Source: CAZCWM01 sp964622625 (GTDB lineage: Bacteria > Planctomycetota > Phycisphaerae > Phycisphaerales > Phycisphaeraceae). From it: a stretch of 64,000 bases of DNA. The notes beneath the pieces are model-generated. The model worked only from the letters and a program-made list of their open reading frames with translations. It was not told the origin of the DNA and ran no database searches. Position 1 is the first letter of the stretch. Each line of letters starts with the position of its first letter. Where the stretch lies: the NCBI GenBank assembly GCA_964622625.1, contig CAZUUQ010000001.1:1-64000 (forward strand), given 5' to 3'. The position numbers were made by a program, and so were the translations under genes. Below are positions 39,931 to 49,684 of this stretch, one piece after another.

Positions 39931-42200
39931 TCATTGCGGAATCGCCGGCGTCAGCCACAGGGCTGAGCGGCCGACCATGCCGTCGTCGGTGGTCAGCGTC
40001 GTACCGATGGACACGCCCATGGCGTCTTCAAGCTCGTCCAGCGACGGCAGCAGATCACGCAGAAGCGAAGCCGCGGTTTCGAGGCGTCCGTGCGATTCCG
40101 GCAAGGCTGACGTCTCGCTGTCACCTTGGACCGCATCCTCGTGTACCGATTCGAGCATGCGGGCATAGACATCCAGCATCGCACGCATATAGCGGCCGGT
40201 GTCGGTCATGTAGAAAGCGACTGCCGGTTCGNNNNNNNNNNNNNNNNNNNNNNNNNNNNNNNNNNNNNNNNNNNNNNNNNNNNNNNNNNNNNNNNNNNNN
40301 NNNNNNNNNNNNNNNNNNNNNNNNNNNNNNNCATCGCACGCATATAGCGGCCGGTGTCGGTCATGTAGAAAGCGACTGCCGGTTCGAGTTGCAGGATCTC
40401 ACGGCCTTGCCGCATCAGCGGGCTGTGCAGGAGGGCGTCGGCCGCGGCCGGCGGCTGCGACAGGGCGTTGAGCAGGGGCGAGGTGACGTCGGGACCGATG
40501 CACAGCGTGAGGAACCCCTTGCCGGCGAACAAGGCCATGCGCATGGGGCCTTCTTCCATCCGCCAGCCGGTGAAGCCCTGCTCCTGGGCGAATTGAAGCG
40601 CGCCGCCAGTCATGGGGGCGAAGGGGCTGATGGCTTGGATCAGCCGCTGGCCGAGCGTGGCGTCGCTGGGTTGCCAGACCATGCCCTGCCGCTGCACGGG
40701 CAGTTTCCGCTTGCGTGTGGTCTGCACATACTGGCCGTCGTCGCCCTGCTCCCAGTGGGGCAATTCGACTTCTTCGATGCGCATGGCGTACTGCACGACG
40801 CTGTGCTGGCGGCCCAGGGACGAAAGGGTGGTCGCAATGTCGGCCCCGAACATCTGGGCGCTCTGGCCCTCAGCCATGGCGAAACCGTCGATCGCTTCCT
40901 GGCCGACGGCATCGATGACGAGCTGCTTGACGTGGCTGTAGGCGGCGCCCAGGTCGAAGCTCAGGTGGGCATACTGCGTGACGGCCGCGGGCACCCAGGC
41001 GGGCGGTTCGGAAGCCAGCGGCTGCTGATCCAACCAGGCAAGCAGCCCCGGGCGCGGCACCCGGGCCGACAGCAGCGCGCCGTCACGCATCACGTGGCCG
41101 TCCAGGACGCCGCGCCAGGCGAACGGTCCGAGCTGATCGAGTCCCAGCAACGAAACCCAGTGCGTGGCTTGGCCGTCAGATTCGTCGAAGCGCAGCAGCG
41201 TCCGCACCAGCCGGCGCAGGTCGGCCAGCAGTTCGAGCCCGACGTCACCGCGGGCCGGCAAGGCGGCCGCCAGGCCGGGAGTCGCGAGCATGCGCTGCAC
41301 GAACGGGCCGCCTTCGCTGTCGTGATGCGCGGCCAGGAAGCGGGCGAACTGGCCTGTGAAAGCCTCCATGCCGGTCAGGGCGTCGAGATCCGTCGGCCTG
41401 CTGTCCGAACTGGATGAGGCCAGTGATCCACCCTGATCGGGAGCGAAGGCGACGACCAGCCGAGGGCCGATGCGGGTGATGAAGCTGTAACGGCGGTTGA
41501 CCTCGACCACGGGGCTGTTCATGCGGTCTTCGTGCATCTTTTCCAGGAAGGCCCGGCGTTCCTCGTCCGACAGTTCGTGGAAGTCGTCGGGATACGGGGG
41601 CATCTCACAGTCCTGCCGCACGACCGGCTGAGTGAGGCGGATGACGGTGTGGCCGACCAGGTCGAGATCGACGCGAACGGGCGCTTCGTCGCCGCCTTCG
41701 TCGATCCACTCGGAAATGAGGGTCTCGGCGGCCGCGAGCGTGCGGGCGGCCAGTTCGTCGCCCGGCTCGATCCAGGCGAGAAGCATGAACAGCGGACGAT
41801 CGCCGACGGCCGGCCCTGTCTCCTCGACGACGCAAACCGCCAGGCCCATCGGCCCGGACACCAGTTGCGGCAGATCCTGCTTCTCCAGGCCGTAGCGCCG
41901 CAGGCCCTCGGCCAGATCGGCATCGGCGTCTTTCATGTGTTCGGCGATGAAGTCCTCGATGCGCTGCCGCTGCTCGGGGCTGAAGATCAACTGGCCGAGC
42001 ATGGTGCGCTGCCGCATGGCGTTGGCGTAGCCGGTCGGGTCGGGCAGATGCGCCACGCCGAGTGTGCTGTCGGGCAGGGCCTGCACGCTGGGGCGCGCCG
42101 GCGCGGCGGTGTTGTCGGCCCATGCGGGGGCGGCGACGGCGATGACGGCCAGGCACAGGGCGCAGCCGAGGGCGCGGCACAGCGGGGTGGGGTGGTTCAC
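39931..42200 (-). CDS. Secreted DUF3352-like protein (copy B), split by an assembly gap
   Basis: One gene of about 704 codons once the duplicated 55 bp at 40177-40231 / 40332-40386 is collapsed; the 100 N (40232-40331) are not real. It has a signal peptide (LGCALCLAVIAVAAPAWA) and then a large extracellular part starting ALPDSTLGVAHLPDP. It shares with the gene at 45831-47308 a pattern like LDVYARMLESVHEDAVQG (compare LDLYAQMLESFLRDAQG), suggesting a common origin. I place both near DUF3352-type proteins; function unknown. The GTG start at 42200 overlaps the protease stop as GTGA, so the two are translationally coupled. Confidence 0.8.
40177..40386. repeat. 55-bp duplicated flanks around assembly gap (assembly overlap)
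   Basis: Exact 55-base copies at 40177-40231 and 40332-40386 around 100 N. Deleting 155 bases keeps the frame of the minus-strand gene (2,115 bases, 705 codons). The overlap length equals that of the gap at 8198. Confidence 0.93.
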
Positions 42201-43183
42201 GGCTGGCTCCTGGTCGGATCGTGATCGGTCTGGACGAATGGCGGATCCAGATACTTGACACCGGCGCCCGGTTGCGAGGCGTCGTAAAGGAAGGCGTCAC
42301 GGTGGTCGAGGAAGTCGATCAGCTCGTTGACGGGAATGCCGAAGGCCAGGCCGTCGAAGAACACGAACCCGGCGCAGGCCACGGCCACGACTTCGCCGCG
42401 GGCGTTGAACAGCGGTCCGCCGCTGTTGCCGGGGTTGATCGAGGCGTCGGTCTGGATGAAGCGCAGGTGTCCCATGGTGCGGGTGGTGGAGCTGACGATG
42501 CCCTGGGTGACCGTGCGTTCCAGGCCCAGTGGGTTGCCCACGGCGAAGACCACGTCGCCGACCTGAACTTCCCGCCCGCCGCTGAGGACCACCGGCTGAG
42601 GTTTCCAGTCGCCCAGTTCCGCCAGTTCCGTCAAGTCCAATTGCAGCATGGCCAGGTCGCGCATCGGTTGCAGTGCCAGAATGCGGACGCGCTCGAACTC
42701 GCGGCGGACGTAGCCTTGCTCGGTGGGCTGAAAGAGCGTGACGCTGACGCGCGTCTCGTTCTCGACCACGTGGTAGTTGGTGATGAGGTGGCCCTGGTCG
42801 CTGATAAGGAATCCCGAACCCATGCCGGCGGATGAGCGGACCATGACCACGGCATCGCCGCAGCGCTGCACCAGTTCGCTCACCGGCCGGGCTTCAAGCT
42901 CGCCGCGGGTGTACAGGCCGCGGTGGTCCAGGGCGGCGGCGTCGGCGGCTGTGATCTCGTCGCGGCGGACATCGAGCACCTGGTCGGCCGCGATCTGAAT
43001 GACCTGCGGGCCAAGATCGAGCACCAGGCCCTGATCGTTCTCGCGCAGCAGTTCAGCCGTGATTGTCCCGCCGCCGCGAAGCACGACCGTGACGTGCTCA
43101 GCCCGAACCGACGGCGCCATCAGGAACGTCCACAGCAGCAGGAGCAGCAGGAGCAGCACGCAACGCATGGGTACAGGGGGCAT
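42197..43183 (-). CDS. Secreted trypsin-like serine protease (HtrA/S1C type, no PDZ domain)
   Basis: A 328-residue protein with a Leu-rich signal peptide (CVLLLLLLLLWTFLMAPSVRA), a short N-terminal SHD/beta-type region (VTVVLRGGGTITAELL), and an S1 peptidase domain. The catalytic triad is visible: His in ITNYHVVEN, Asp in MRDLAMLQLD and Ser in INPGNSGGPLF. Unlike DegP, there is no PDZ domain after the catalytic part. It probably acts in the periplasm or outside the cell, on misfolded or surface proteins. It is 9 bases after the FG-GAP gene and overlaps the next gene by 4 bases. Confidence 0.9.
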   Translation of the reverse strand: MPPVPMRCVLLLLLLLLWTFLMAPSVRAEHVTVVLRGGGTITAELLRENDQGLVLDLGPQVIQIAADQVLDVRRDEITAADAAALDHRGLYTRGELEARPVSELVQRCGDAVVMVRSSAGMGSGFLISDQGHLITNYHVVENETRVSVTLFQPTEQGYVRREFERVRILALQPMRDLAMLQLDLTELAELGDWKPQPVVLSGGREVQVGDVVFAVGNPLGLERTVTQGIVSSTTRTMGHLRFIQTDASINPGNSGGPLFNARGEVVAVACAGFVFFDGLAFGIPVNELIDFLDHRDAFLYDASQPGAGVKYLDPPFVQTDHDPTRSQP

Positions 43184-43192
43184 GATCGCATC

Positions 43193-45568
43193 TCACGGTG
43201 AGGAGTGGGAATCATTGTCCTTGATGGCGTCGTCCGCGTCGCCCTCGTTCACGCGGGCGAGGTAGATCAGCAGACGATCGTGGCACAGCAGGGCCAGATC
43301 ATGGCGGCCGTCGTGATCGAGATCGGACGCGACGGCGGCGCGGGGTTCGGGAATAAGACGGTCATTGCCGCGTCCATACGGATAGGCCCGGTCCTCGAAC
43401 ACCGGCCAGCTCAGCGCCGGTTCGAGCCGCCCGTCGCGCAATGTCAGCAGCGTCAGTTGATGGCGCTGGTCATCGCAGAGCAGCACGTCGCTTCGGCCGT
43501 CGCCGCTGACGTCGACAGCCAGCAGGCGGTGGACGGTGGCTTCGCGCACGCCGCTGGGTCGACCGACGCGGCTGTCGAGCGTCTGGCGGATCGTCAGTTC
43601 AGTGGGCTGGCCGGGACCGAGGCGGATCACGCCGGCGGGATTGGTCAGCAGCAGACCCAGGTGCGGATCGAGGCGGAGGTCTGAGGCCTCCAGACCGTCG
43701 GGCAGGCGGTGGCTGGCCTCGAGGCGCATGACGCCGGCGTCGTCGGGGGCCAGGCGAAGCAGGTACTGCGCGCCGCGCGGCAAGGCCCATGCGGCTGGCG
43801 AACCCGGGATCGGCGCATAGGCGGCCAGCGCCTCGCCGTCGGGCAGCATCACCTGGTCCAGCGGCTGAAGATCATCGTCGAGCCACTGAAGCACGCCGTC
43901 GGCCAGCCGCGCCGCGCGCGGGTTGCCGTTGTGCGGGATCAGGCGGTAGTCCTCGAGCTTGGCCTTGCGGATGTGCGGCGGCTCGGAACTCTGCGCCTGA
44001 CCATCGACCAGGCGCACGAGGCGGGGATTGCGGGCGTACTGGTCGAGCACGAGCAGGCGGCCGTCGCCCAGATAGCGGGCTTTGTCAGCCTTGGCGGCCA
44101 CGCCGGCGAAGACCGTGCGCTGCGGCGCGTCCTGATCCGGCGGCCAGATGTAAAGATGCAGGTCGCCGCCGACACGCTGCACCCACCAGGTCGTGTCGCC
44201 CACCGATTCCAGAGCCAGCACGCGCCGATCATCGCCCGAAGCGGCTGCGGGTGCGGCGTCGGCCGCGGGCGCGGCCTCGTCGGTGTCGGCATCGGCCAGG
44301 AATGGCCGGGGGTAGGTGAAGCGGCCGTCCTGCCAGCGGCTGATGTGCAGGTCGCCGGCGTCGCGCGTCCACAGCAGCAGCGTACCGCCCTGCGCGGCAG
44401 GGGCGACCAGGGCCTGCACATCGCTGACGATCGGGAACATCCGCGGCTGCGACCAGCCCGCGGCCGTGAGCGCGAAGATCATCAGGCTCGGCTGGTCGGC
44501 CGCCAGCGCCGCCAGCGCGGACTGGCCGTCCAGCAGCAGGCCGGCCCATGTGGCCGCGTCGGTCCGCGCCAGCGGCAGCGGCCGCCGTTCGCCGACGGGA
44601 CTTGCTTCACTCCTGTCCAGGCCCAGGCGGCGCATCACGCCGGCCTGCGCGCCGCCGAGGGTCAGCACCTCGTCGGCATCGGCGGGGGCGCGCCGCAGCA
44701 GCACGGCTGCGTCGATCGACTGATCGTCGATGACCGCCGGCGGCAACAGGTCGCGGCCGTCGTTCTCGTACCAGCGCAGGCCCTGGCGGCCGCGGCGCGT
44801 CCACTCCACCAGATCCATGTCGCCGTCGCCGTCCAGGTCCGCCAGCCACCAGTCGACGCGCCCATCCTGCTGGCGCGGCTGCATCCATGAACCGCGCGCG
44901 CCGGGTCGCAGGCGCAGACGCTGAATGCCCTCGGCACAACTGACCAGCAGCTCCGGGGCCGCCTGCCCGTCGGTCGCGGCCCGCAGCAGCATGAGCTGAT
45001 CGTTGCCCACGTAGCGGCCGGCCAGCAGATCCCACGAATCGACTTCACGCCAGGTCGGTTCGTCGGATTCGGCTGCCTGCGGGTCGGGCGCCTCGCGACG
45101 ATAGGCGATCACGCGGTTGGGATCGCTGACCAGCACCAGCAACCGCATCGCGCCGTCGTCGGCCAGGTCGGTGGCCAGCACATCGTGGGGCAGTTGCTGC
45201 AGCAGCAGTTCGTCGGCCGCGAACTCCGGGGCCATGGGCAGATCGTTGGGCCGACGGGGATCGATCTGAGCGGCCCGGTCGGCGTCACTGGGGCGCTGAT
45301 CGGCCGGCAGCCAGCGATAGAAGTCGAGGCGGCTGTGCCGCGTGTTGACCACGATCAATGTGGTTCGATTCCGACCGGAATTCTCATCTGCATCGAGGCG
45401 GGTGACACGCAGGCGATCAGGCTGACCCTGCTGGCGAATCACTCGCATTGCCTGCCAGCCGGAAAAGTGTGCGGCTGCACCACGTCCGACATGGGCCGGC
45501 TCATCGGCGGCCTGAAGCAGCGCTGTGCTGCCGAGCAGGATGAGGATGATCCCAGGACGCATGAGCAT
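43193..45568 (-). CDS. Secreted FG-GAP/VCBS-repeat beta-propeller-like protein
   Basis: A 791-residue secreted protein with signal peptide (MLMRPGIILILLGSTALLQAA). Repeated calcium-binding-like loops mark it as integrin-alpha/FG-GAP style: WLADLDGDGDMDLVEW, VDVSGDGRSDVLLCDD and SDLDHDGRHDLALLCHD. Between them are many WD-like blade sequences. It is likely an extracellular propeller that binds ligands or surfaces; no enzyme motif is visible. GGAG about 10 bases before the ATG at 45568 sets the start. It heads a short operon with the protease and copy B. An open frame that seems to join it to the gene upstream runs only through the N gap and is an artefact. Confidence 0.82.
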   Translation of the reverse strand: MLMRPGIILILLGSTALLQAADEPAHVGRGAAAHFSGWQAMRVIRQQGQPDRLRVTRLDADENSGRNRTTLIVVNTRHSRLDFYRWLPADQRPSDADRAAQIDPRRPNDLPMAPEFAADELLLQQLPHDVLATDLADDGAMRLLVLVSDPNRVIAYRREAPDPQAAESDEPTWREVDSWDLLAGRYVGNDQLMLLRAATDGQAAPELLVSCAEGIQRLRLRPGARGSWMQPRQQDGRVDWWLADLDGDGDMDLVEWTRRGRQGLRWYENDGRDLLPPAVIDDQSIDAAVLLRRAPADADEVLTLGGAQAGVMRRLGLDRSEASPVGERRPLPLARTDAATWAGLLLDGQSALAALAADQPSLMIFALTAAGWSQPRMFPIVSDVQALVAPAAQGGTLLLWTRDAGDLHISRWQDGRFTYPRPFLADADTDEAAPAADAAPAAASGDDRRVLALESVGDTTWWVQRVGGDLHLYIWPPDQDAPQRTVFAGVAAKADKARYLGDGRLLVLDQYARNPRLVRLVDGQAQSSEPPHIRKAKLEDYRLIPHNGNPRAARLADGVLQWLDDDLQPLDQVMLPDGEALAAYAPIPGSPAAWALPRGAQYLLRLAPDDAGVMRLEASHRLPDGLEASDLRLDPHLGLLLTNPAGVIRLGPGQPTELTIRQTLDSRVGRPSGVREATVHRLLAVDVSGDGRSDVLLCDDQRHQLTLLTLRDGRLEPALSWPVFEDRAYPYGRGNDRLIPEPRAAVASDLDHDGRHDLALLCHDRLLIYLARVNEGDADDAIKDNDSHSSP

Positions 45569-45710
45569 GGCGCTTGCACTCCGCCGATACCGCAGCGACG
45601 CCGCGATACGTAGTCCCGACGGACTCGTTCGCACCGGCTTTCCCGGCCCCTGACGCGACGCCGAATACCATAGCAGTTGCGGTGCCGATCGTGTAGCGGC
45701 TGTGGAGATG

Positions 45711-45730
45711 AAAAAAACGCGGTCCGATGA
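45711..45730 (-). terminator. Possible remnant of a terminator next to the gap
   Basis: On the minus strand the sequence leaving the gap reads TCATCGGACCGCG followed by TTTTTTT. This looks like the right arm and T-run of an intrinsic terminator whose left arm lies in the missing sequence. If so, the DUF3352-like gene before the gap ends here and the FG-GAP gene has its own promoter. Confidence 0.35.
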
Positions 45731-45830
45731 NNNNNNNNNNNNNNNNNNNNNNNNNNNNNNNNNNNNNNNNNNNNNNNNNNNNNNNNNNNNNNNNNNNNNN
45801 NNNNNNNNNNNNNNNNNNNNNNNNNNNNNN
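45731..45830. other. Assembly gap (100 N) that truncates the DUF3352-like gene
   Basis: Exactly 100 N without flanking overlap. The 3' part of the gene at 45831-47308 is missing; the true length is unknown. Confidence 0.95.
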
Positions 45831-47308
45831 ATTTCGGCGGCTTCGGGGGTAAAGGTCGTGTGGAAGGTGATGTACGGCCGGAGCGCTTGGGGATGCGTCT
45901 GTGCTGGCGATTCCGCCGGCGATTCCATATCGGCCGCAGCGTCCTGTTCGCCTGGCTCATCCGTCTCCTGCGATTCGTCAGGCTCCATCGGTCCGCTCGA
46001 CGTGGAAGCGCCGGGGACTGGCAGCGGGATGCGCAACTGGTTCATGGCCTCGAACCCCTTCTGCACCTCGCTCAGGTAGGCGTCGGCGTCGTCGACCTGG
46101 ATGATGCCGATGACTTTCAATCCCGCGGCCATGCCCACCATGCCGGCCGGGGGCATGGCGTAGGTCGCGGCCTGGGCCTTGACGTGCCGCGTCGAGCTCA
46201 TGGACAGCTTGAGGAGGTCCACCAGCCAGTCGGCCTGCCCCGGCTCGCCGGCCTGGGTGTCTTCCTGTCCGGCTTCCCCGCCTTCCTCGAGCACGGCCAC
46301 AAGCTGATCGAGCAGGTCGCGCAGGTGCAGCGCCTGGTGGTCGATGGCCAGGGCCAGCAGATAGTCGTCGCCCGGCACGCGGTTGAGCAGGTCGGCCAGA
46401 TCGACATCGACAGAGTCATCGCTCTCGCCGGCACCCGCGGGGGCGGTCATCAATTCGCCCCAAGACGAATCCGGCTGCATCTGGGCGGCGAAGGTCAGCC
46501 CCACGCCCTCGACGGCAATGTCCAGGCTGATCATCGCGCCCTGGGCGTCGCGCAGGAAAGATTCGAGCATCTGGGCATACAGATCGAGCATCTTCGCGGC
46601 CATCGGATCGCCGGATTCGGCGGCCTTGATGCGCGCATTGGCCATTCCCTCATCCAATCCGCGCATGATGGACTCACGATGGTCCTCGACGTTCAACAGA
46701 AACGCCAGATCGGTCTTGTTCAGATAGGTGACGCCCAGTTGGCCCAGACGCTGGTGGATCTGTGCCGCGGCGTCGGCGTCGGGTGTGTAGTCGGTGACGA
46801 CCTGTTCATCCAGGCCCATGACGGCGAGTTGCCCGTCGTCGCCGAGGCGCTTGATGTAACCCATCTGACCGGTGGCGGAAATGGGCCCGGACGCGACGTC
46901 GGCTGATGCATCACCACCGATGTTGCCCACGAGGGCGTCGTAATCTGCCACGGGGACGACCATGAGGACGGTGCGCTGTTCGCCCGCATCGACTGTGGGC
47001 AGCACGAGCATGACCGGGCCGCTTTCGTCCAGACCGTTGACCAGCCCCGTCTGCGTCTTGAACAGACCGATGACGTCGGCCAGCGGCGAGGGCGGGGCGC
47101 CCATGGCCGCGTTGAGCAGGGCGGCATGCTCGCTGAGTTGGGCCAGGCTTGGGCTGTAGACGATCAGGGCGGCGTCGGCGGGCGCGGCATCCAGTGGTGA
47201 GGCGGGAGCGAGGATCGCCTCCGCCCTGCCGGCCCATGCAAGCAGTCCCGCGAGCAGGACCGCTGTCAGCAGACGCGTGGTGGACGAATTGGCTGCGCTG
47301 TACCCCAT
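45831..47308 (-). CDS. Secreted DUF3352-like protein (copy A), C-terminus lost in an assembly gap
   Basis: Partial: 492 residues are visible before the gap. It has a signal peptide (LLTAVLLAGLLAWAGRAEA) and then APADAALIVYSPSLAQLSEH, a start typical of DUF3352-type proteins that repeat 'potential' domains. Low-complexity acidic stretches occur near the gap (ESQETDEPGEQDAAADMES). It resembles copy B at 39931-42200 in order and some motifs. AAAGGA 9 bases before the ATG at 47308 sets the start. It may be the first gene of the secreted-protein operon, or separated by a terminator in the gap. Function unknown. Confidence 0.75.
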
Positions 47309-47457
47309 GATCGCATTCCTTTCGAGTGGCGGCGGTTGCCGGGTGAAATGACAGCTTACGCGGCGCGCCGGACAGCGGCAAGCGAAAGGGCGGCGCCATG
47401 TTGGACGTGTCGCGGCCGCGCGGCCGCCGGCACCGGCGGGGGGCATGGCCTGTGGGC

Positions 47458-47463
47458 TACAAT
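47458..47463 (+). promoter_or_regulatory. -10 element placed for a leaderless mnmA transcript
   Basis: TACAAT (5 of 6 to consensus) ends 8 bases before the ATG at 47472, with no Shine-Dalgarno between them. Confidence 0.4.
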
Positions 47464-47471
47464 CAGCGGCT

Positions 47472-48641
47472 ATGGCCGAGTTGTTGCCGCACAATCTGTC
47501 GCCGCACAATCCGCCGCCGGGCCGCGTCGTCGTCGCCATGTCGGGCGGGGTCGATTCGTCGGTCGCGGCCGCTCTGCTCAAGCAACAAGGCCACGAGGTC
47601 ATCGGCTGCTTCCTGCGCCTGGGCACGCCGGAGGGGGTGGCGGACAGCGCAAGCGATGGTGCGAACGATGCGGCCTGCGATACGTCGGCGCCGCGGCATC
47701 GCGGCTGCTGCTCGGTGGGCGACGCGGCCGATGCCCGGCTCGTGGCGGCGAAGCTCGACGTGCCGCTGTATGTGCTCAACTTCCGCGACGCCTTCGACCG
47801 CGTGATCGACTATTTCGTGGCCGAGTACAACGCCGGCCGCACGCCCAACCCCTGCGTCCGCTGCAATGACTGGCTGAAGTTCGGGCGGCTGCTGGCGTAT
47901 GCCGACTCGGTGGATGCGGACTACATCGCCTCCGGGCACTACGCCCGCGTCGCCCGCGAGCCGGGCACACAGCGGCCTGTTCTGCTGCGTGGCCGCGACG
48001 GGGAAAAGGACCAGTCGTACGTGCTCTTCGGCCTGCGGTCGGCGGTGCTGGGACGCATGCTGCTACCCGTCGGGGCGTTCACAAAACCGCGGATTCGCGA
48101 ACTGGCCCGTGAGCTGGACCTGCCGGTGCACGACAAGCCCGACAGCCAGGAGATCTGCTTCGTGCCCGACGACGATTACGCGGGCCTGATCCGCCGCCGC
48201 GATCCGGAGGCGGTGCAGCCCGGACGGGTTCTCGATGCCGAGGGCCGGACGCTGGGCGCGCATCACGGCCATCAGCACTACACCGTCGGCCAGCGGCGCG
48301 GACTGAACCTGGCCCTGGGCTATCCCGTCTATGTCGTCGACCGCGACGCGCAGGCCAACACGATCACCGTCGCGCCGCCGGATCACCTGGCGGTGACGTC
48401 GCTGGAGGCGGATCAGGTGAACTGGCTGATCGATGTGCCGTGCGGGCCGCTGACGTGCATGGTGCAGGTCCGCGCCCACGCACAGCCGGTGACGGGCACG
48501 GTGACGGCCGCCGGCGACGACGCGTTGCGCGTGGACTTCGAGCAGCCGTTGCGCGCGGTCGCGCCGGGTCAGGCGGTCGTGTGCTATCTTGGCGACCGTC
48601 TGATCGGGGGCGGCTGGATTCGCGGCACGGTGCGGGCGTAA
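47472..48641 (+). CDS. mnmA: tRNA-specific 2-thiouridylase MnmA
   Basis: Uses ATP and a persulfide to put sulphur on U34 of Lys, Glu and Gln tRNAs. The 389-residue protein has the PP-loop SGGVDSSVAAALL, the catalytic Cys in TPNPCVRCN, the second Cys in SQEICFVPDDDY, and YTVGQRRGL. An insert with CCSV lies after the PP-loop (residues about 50-85), longer than in E. coli. I chose the ATG at 47472 (MAELLPHNL); a GTG/ATG further up at 47445 has no support. A -10 element 8 bases upstream suggests leaderless translation. murB follows on the same strand. Confidence 0.93.
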   Translation: MAELLPHNLSPHNPPPGRVVVAMSGGVDSSVAAALLKQQGHEVIGCFLRLGTPEGVADSASDGANDAACDTSAPRHRGCCSVGDAADARLVAAKLDVPLYVLNFRDAFDRVIDYFVAEYNAGRTPNPCVRCNDWLKFGRLLAYADSVDADYIASGHYARVAREPGTQRPVLLRGRDGEKDQSYVLFGLRSAVLGRMLLPVGAFTKPRIRELARELDLPVHDKPDSQEICFVPDDDYAGLIRRRDPEAVQPGRVLDAEGRTLGAHHGHQHYTVGQRRGLNLALGYPVYVVDRDAQANTITVAPPDHLAVTSLEADQVNWLIDVPCGPLTCMVQVRAHAQPVTGTVTAAGDDALRVDFEQPLRAVAPGQAVVCYLGDRLIGGGWIRGTVRA

Positions 48642-48655
48642 CGCTCGGGTCCGGG

Positions 48656-49639
48656 GTGTTGGGATGCAGGCCAATCGAAAATCAAAAATCAAAAATTGAA
48701 AATTCCACACACGTCGCTCGTGAGCTTGACGCCGCCGGCGTGCGGTACGAACTGAACGTGCCGCTTGGGCCGCGGACGTGGTTCGGGGTGGGCGGGGCGG
48801 CCGCGGCACTGGCGCATCCGGCCGACGTGGAGCAGATCGCGGCCGTGTTCCGCATCTGCCGCGCCGCGGGCGAGCCGGTGTATGTGCTGGGCCGGGGCGC
48901 GAATCTGCTGGTGGCGGATCGCGGCGTCGGCGGAGTCGTGGTTCAGCTTGATGATCCCTTCTTCACGCGCGTGCGCGTCGAGGGCGCGACGGTCATCGCC
49001 GGCGGGGGGGCTGACCTTCCGCGACTGGTGCTCGACACCGCCAAGCGCGGTCTGGCGGGTTTGGAGGGGCTGGCCGGCATACCCGCGACACTCGGCGGGG
49101 CGGTGCGCATGAATGCCGGCGGAGCGTTCGGCAGCATCGGGCAGAGCGTCGCGGCCGTCACCGTCGTCGAGGCGGACGGCTCGGTGCGGACGCTGGATCG
49201 CGATGACCTGGTCTTCTCCTATCGCAGTTCGAACATCGACGCGCCCTGCATCGCCGAGGTGCGCCTGGAGCTGGTCGAGGATGACGCCGACGCCCTGGGC
49301 CGGCGGGTCAAGGAGATTTTTCTGTTCAAGAAGACCACGCAGCCGCTGGCGGAGAACTCGGCCGGGTGCGCGTTCAAGAACCCGGTCGATCCGGCCGTGG
49401 ATGTGAATGACTACGGCGGCCCGCTGCCACGCATCTCGGCCGGCAAGCTGATCGACCAGGCCGGGCTCAAGGGCTTTCGCAGCGGCGGGGCCCAGGTCTC
49501 GACCCATCACGCCAACTTCATCATCACGCACCCCGGCTGCACGGCCGGCGATGTGCTGGCGGTGATGGATCACGTGGCCGACGTGGTGCAACAGAAGTTC
49601 GGCATCGAGCTGCAGCGCGAAGTGGTCGTCTGGCCGTGA
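48656..49639 (+). CDS. murB: UDP-N-acetylenolpyruvoylglucosamine reductase MurB
   Basis: FAD/NADPH enzyme that makes UDP-N-acetylmuramate, committing sugar to peptidoglycan. It has the FAD-binding pattern TWFGVGG, LGRGANLLVADRGVGGVV, GLAGIPATLGGAVRMNAGG, FSYRSSN and NSAGCAFKNP (active-site position is Cys rather than Ser, as in some type II enzymes), and ends QVSTHHANFIITH. The start is uncertain. The family helix ARELDAAG needs an upstream start, and only GTG at 48656 or TTG at 48659 provide one, though the sequence there contains a heptamer repeat. A GTG at 48740 would cut the helix off. Confidence 0.88.
   Translation: MLGCRPIENQKSKIENSTHVARELDAAGVRYELNVPLGPRTWFGVGGAAAALAHPADVEQIAAVFRICRAAGEPVYVLGRGANLLVADRGVGGVVVQLDDPFFTRVRVEGATVIAGGGADLPRLVLDTAKRGLAGLEGLAGIPATLGGAVRMNAGGAFGSIGQSVAAVTVVEADGSVRTLDRDDLVFSYRSSNIDAPCIAEVRLELVEDDADALGRRVKEIFLFKKTTQPLAENSAGCAFKNPVDPAVDVNDYGGPLPRISAGKLIDQAGLKGFRSGGAQVSTHHANFIITHPGCTAGDVLAVMDHVADVVQQKFGIELQREVVVWP
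48677..48704. repeat. AT-rich heptamer repeat at the 5' end of murB
   Basis: Four imperfect 7-base units: GAAAATC, AAAAATC, AAAAATT, GAAAATT. This is the most AT-rich spot in the local sequence and lies where the murB start is unclear. Confidence 0.6.
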
Positions 49640-49684
49640 GCGATGCGATGCCGGTGCGTCAGCGCGCACGGCGGCGGCCATGGG

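Noticed and set aside
43193..47779. One 1,528-residue fusion protein across the gap at 45731-45830
   Set aside because: The frame stays open only because 100 N carry no stop. Each side has its own Shine-Dalgarno, start and signal peptide (47308 and 45568), and there is no sequence overlap. I treat them as two genes.
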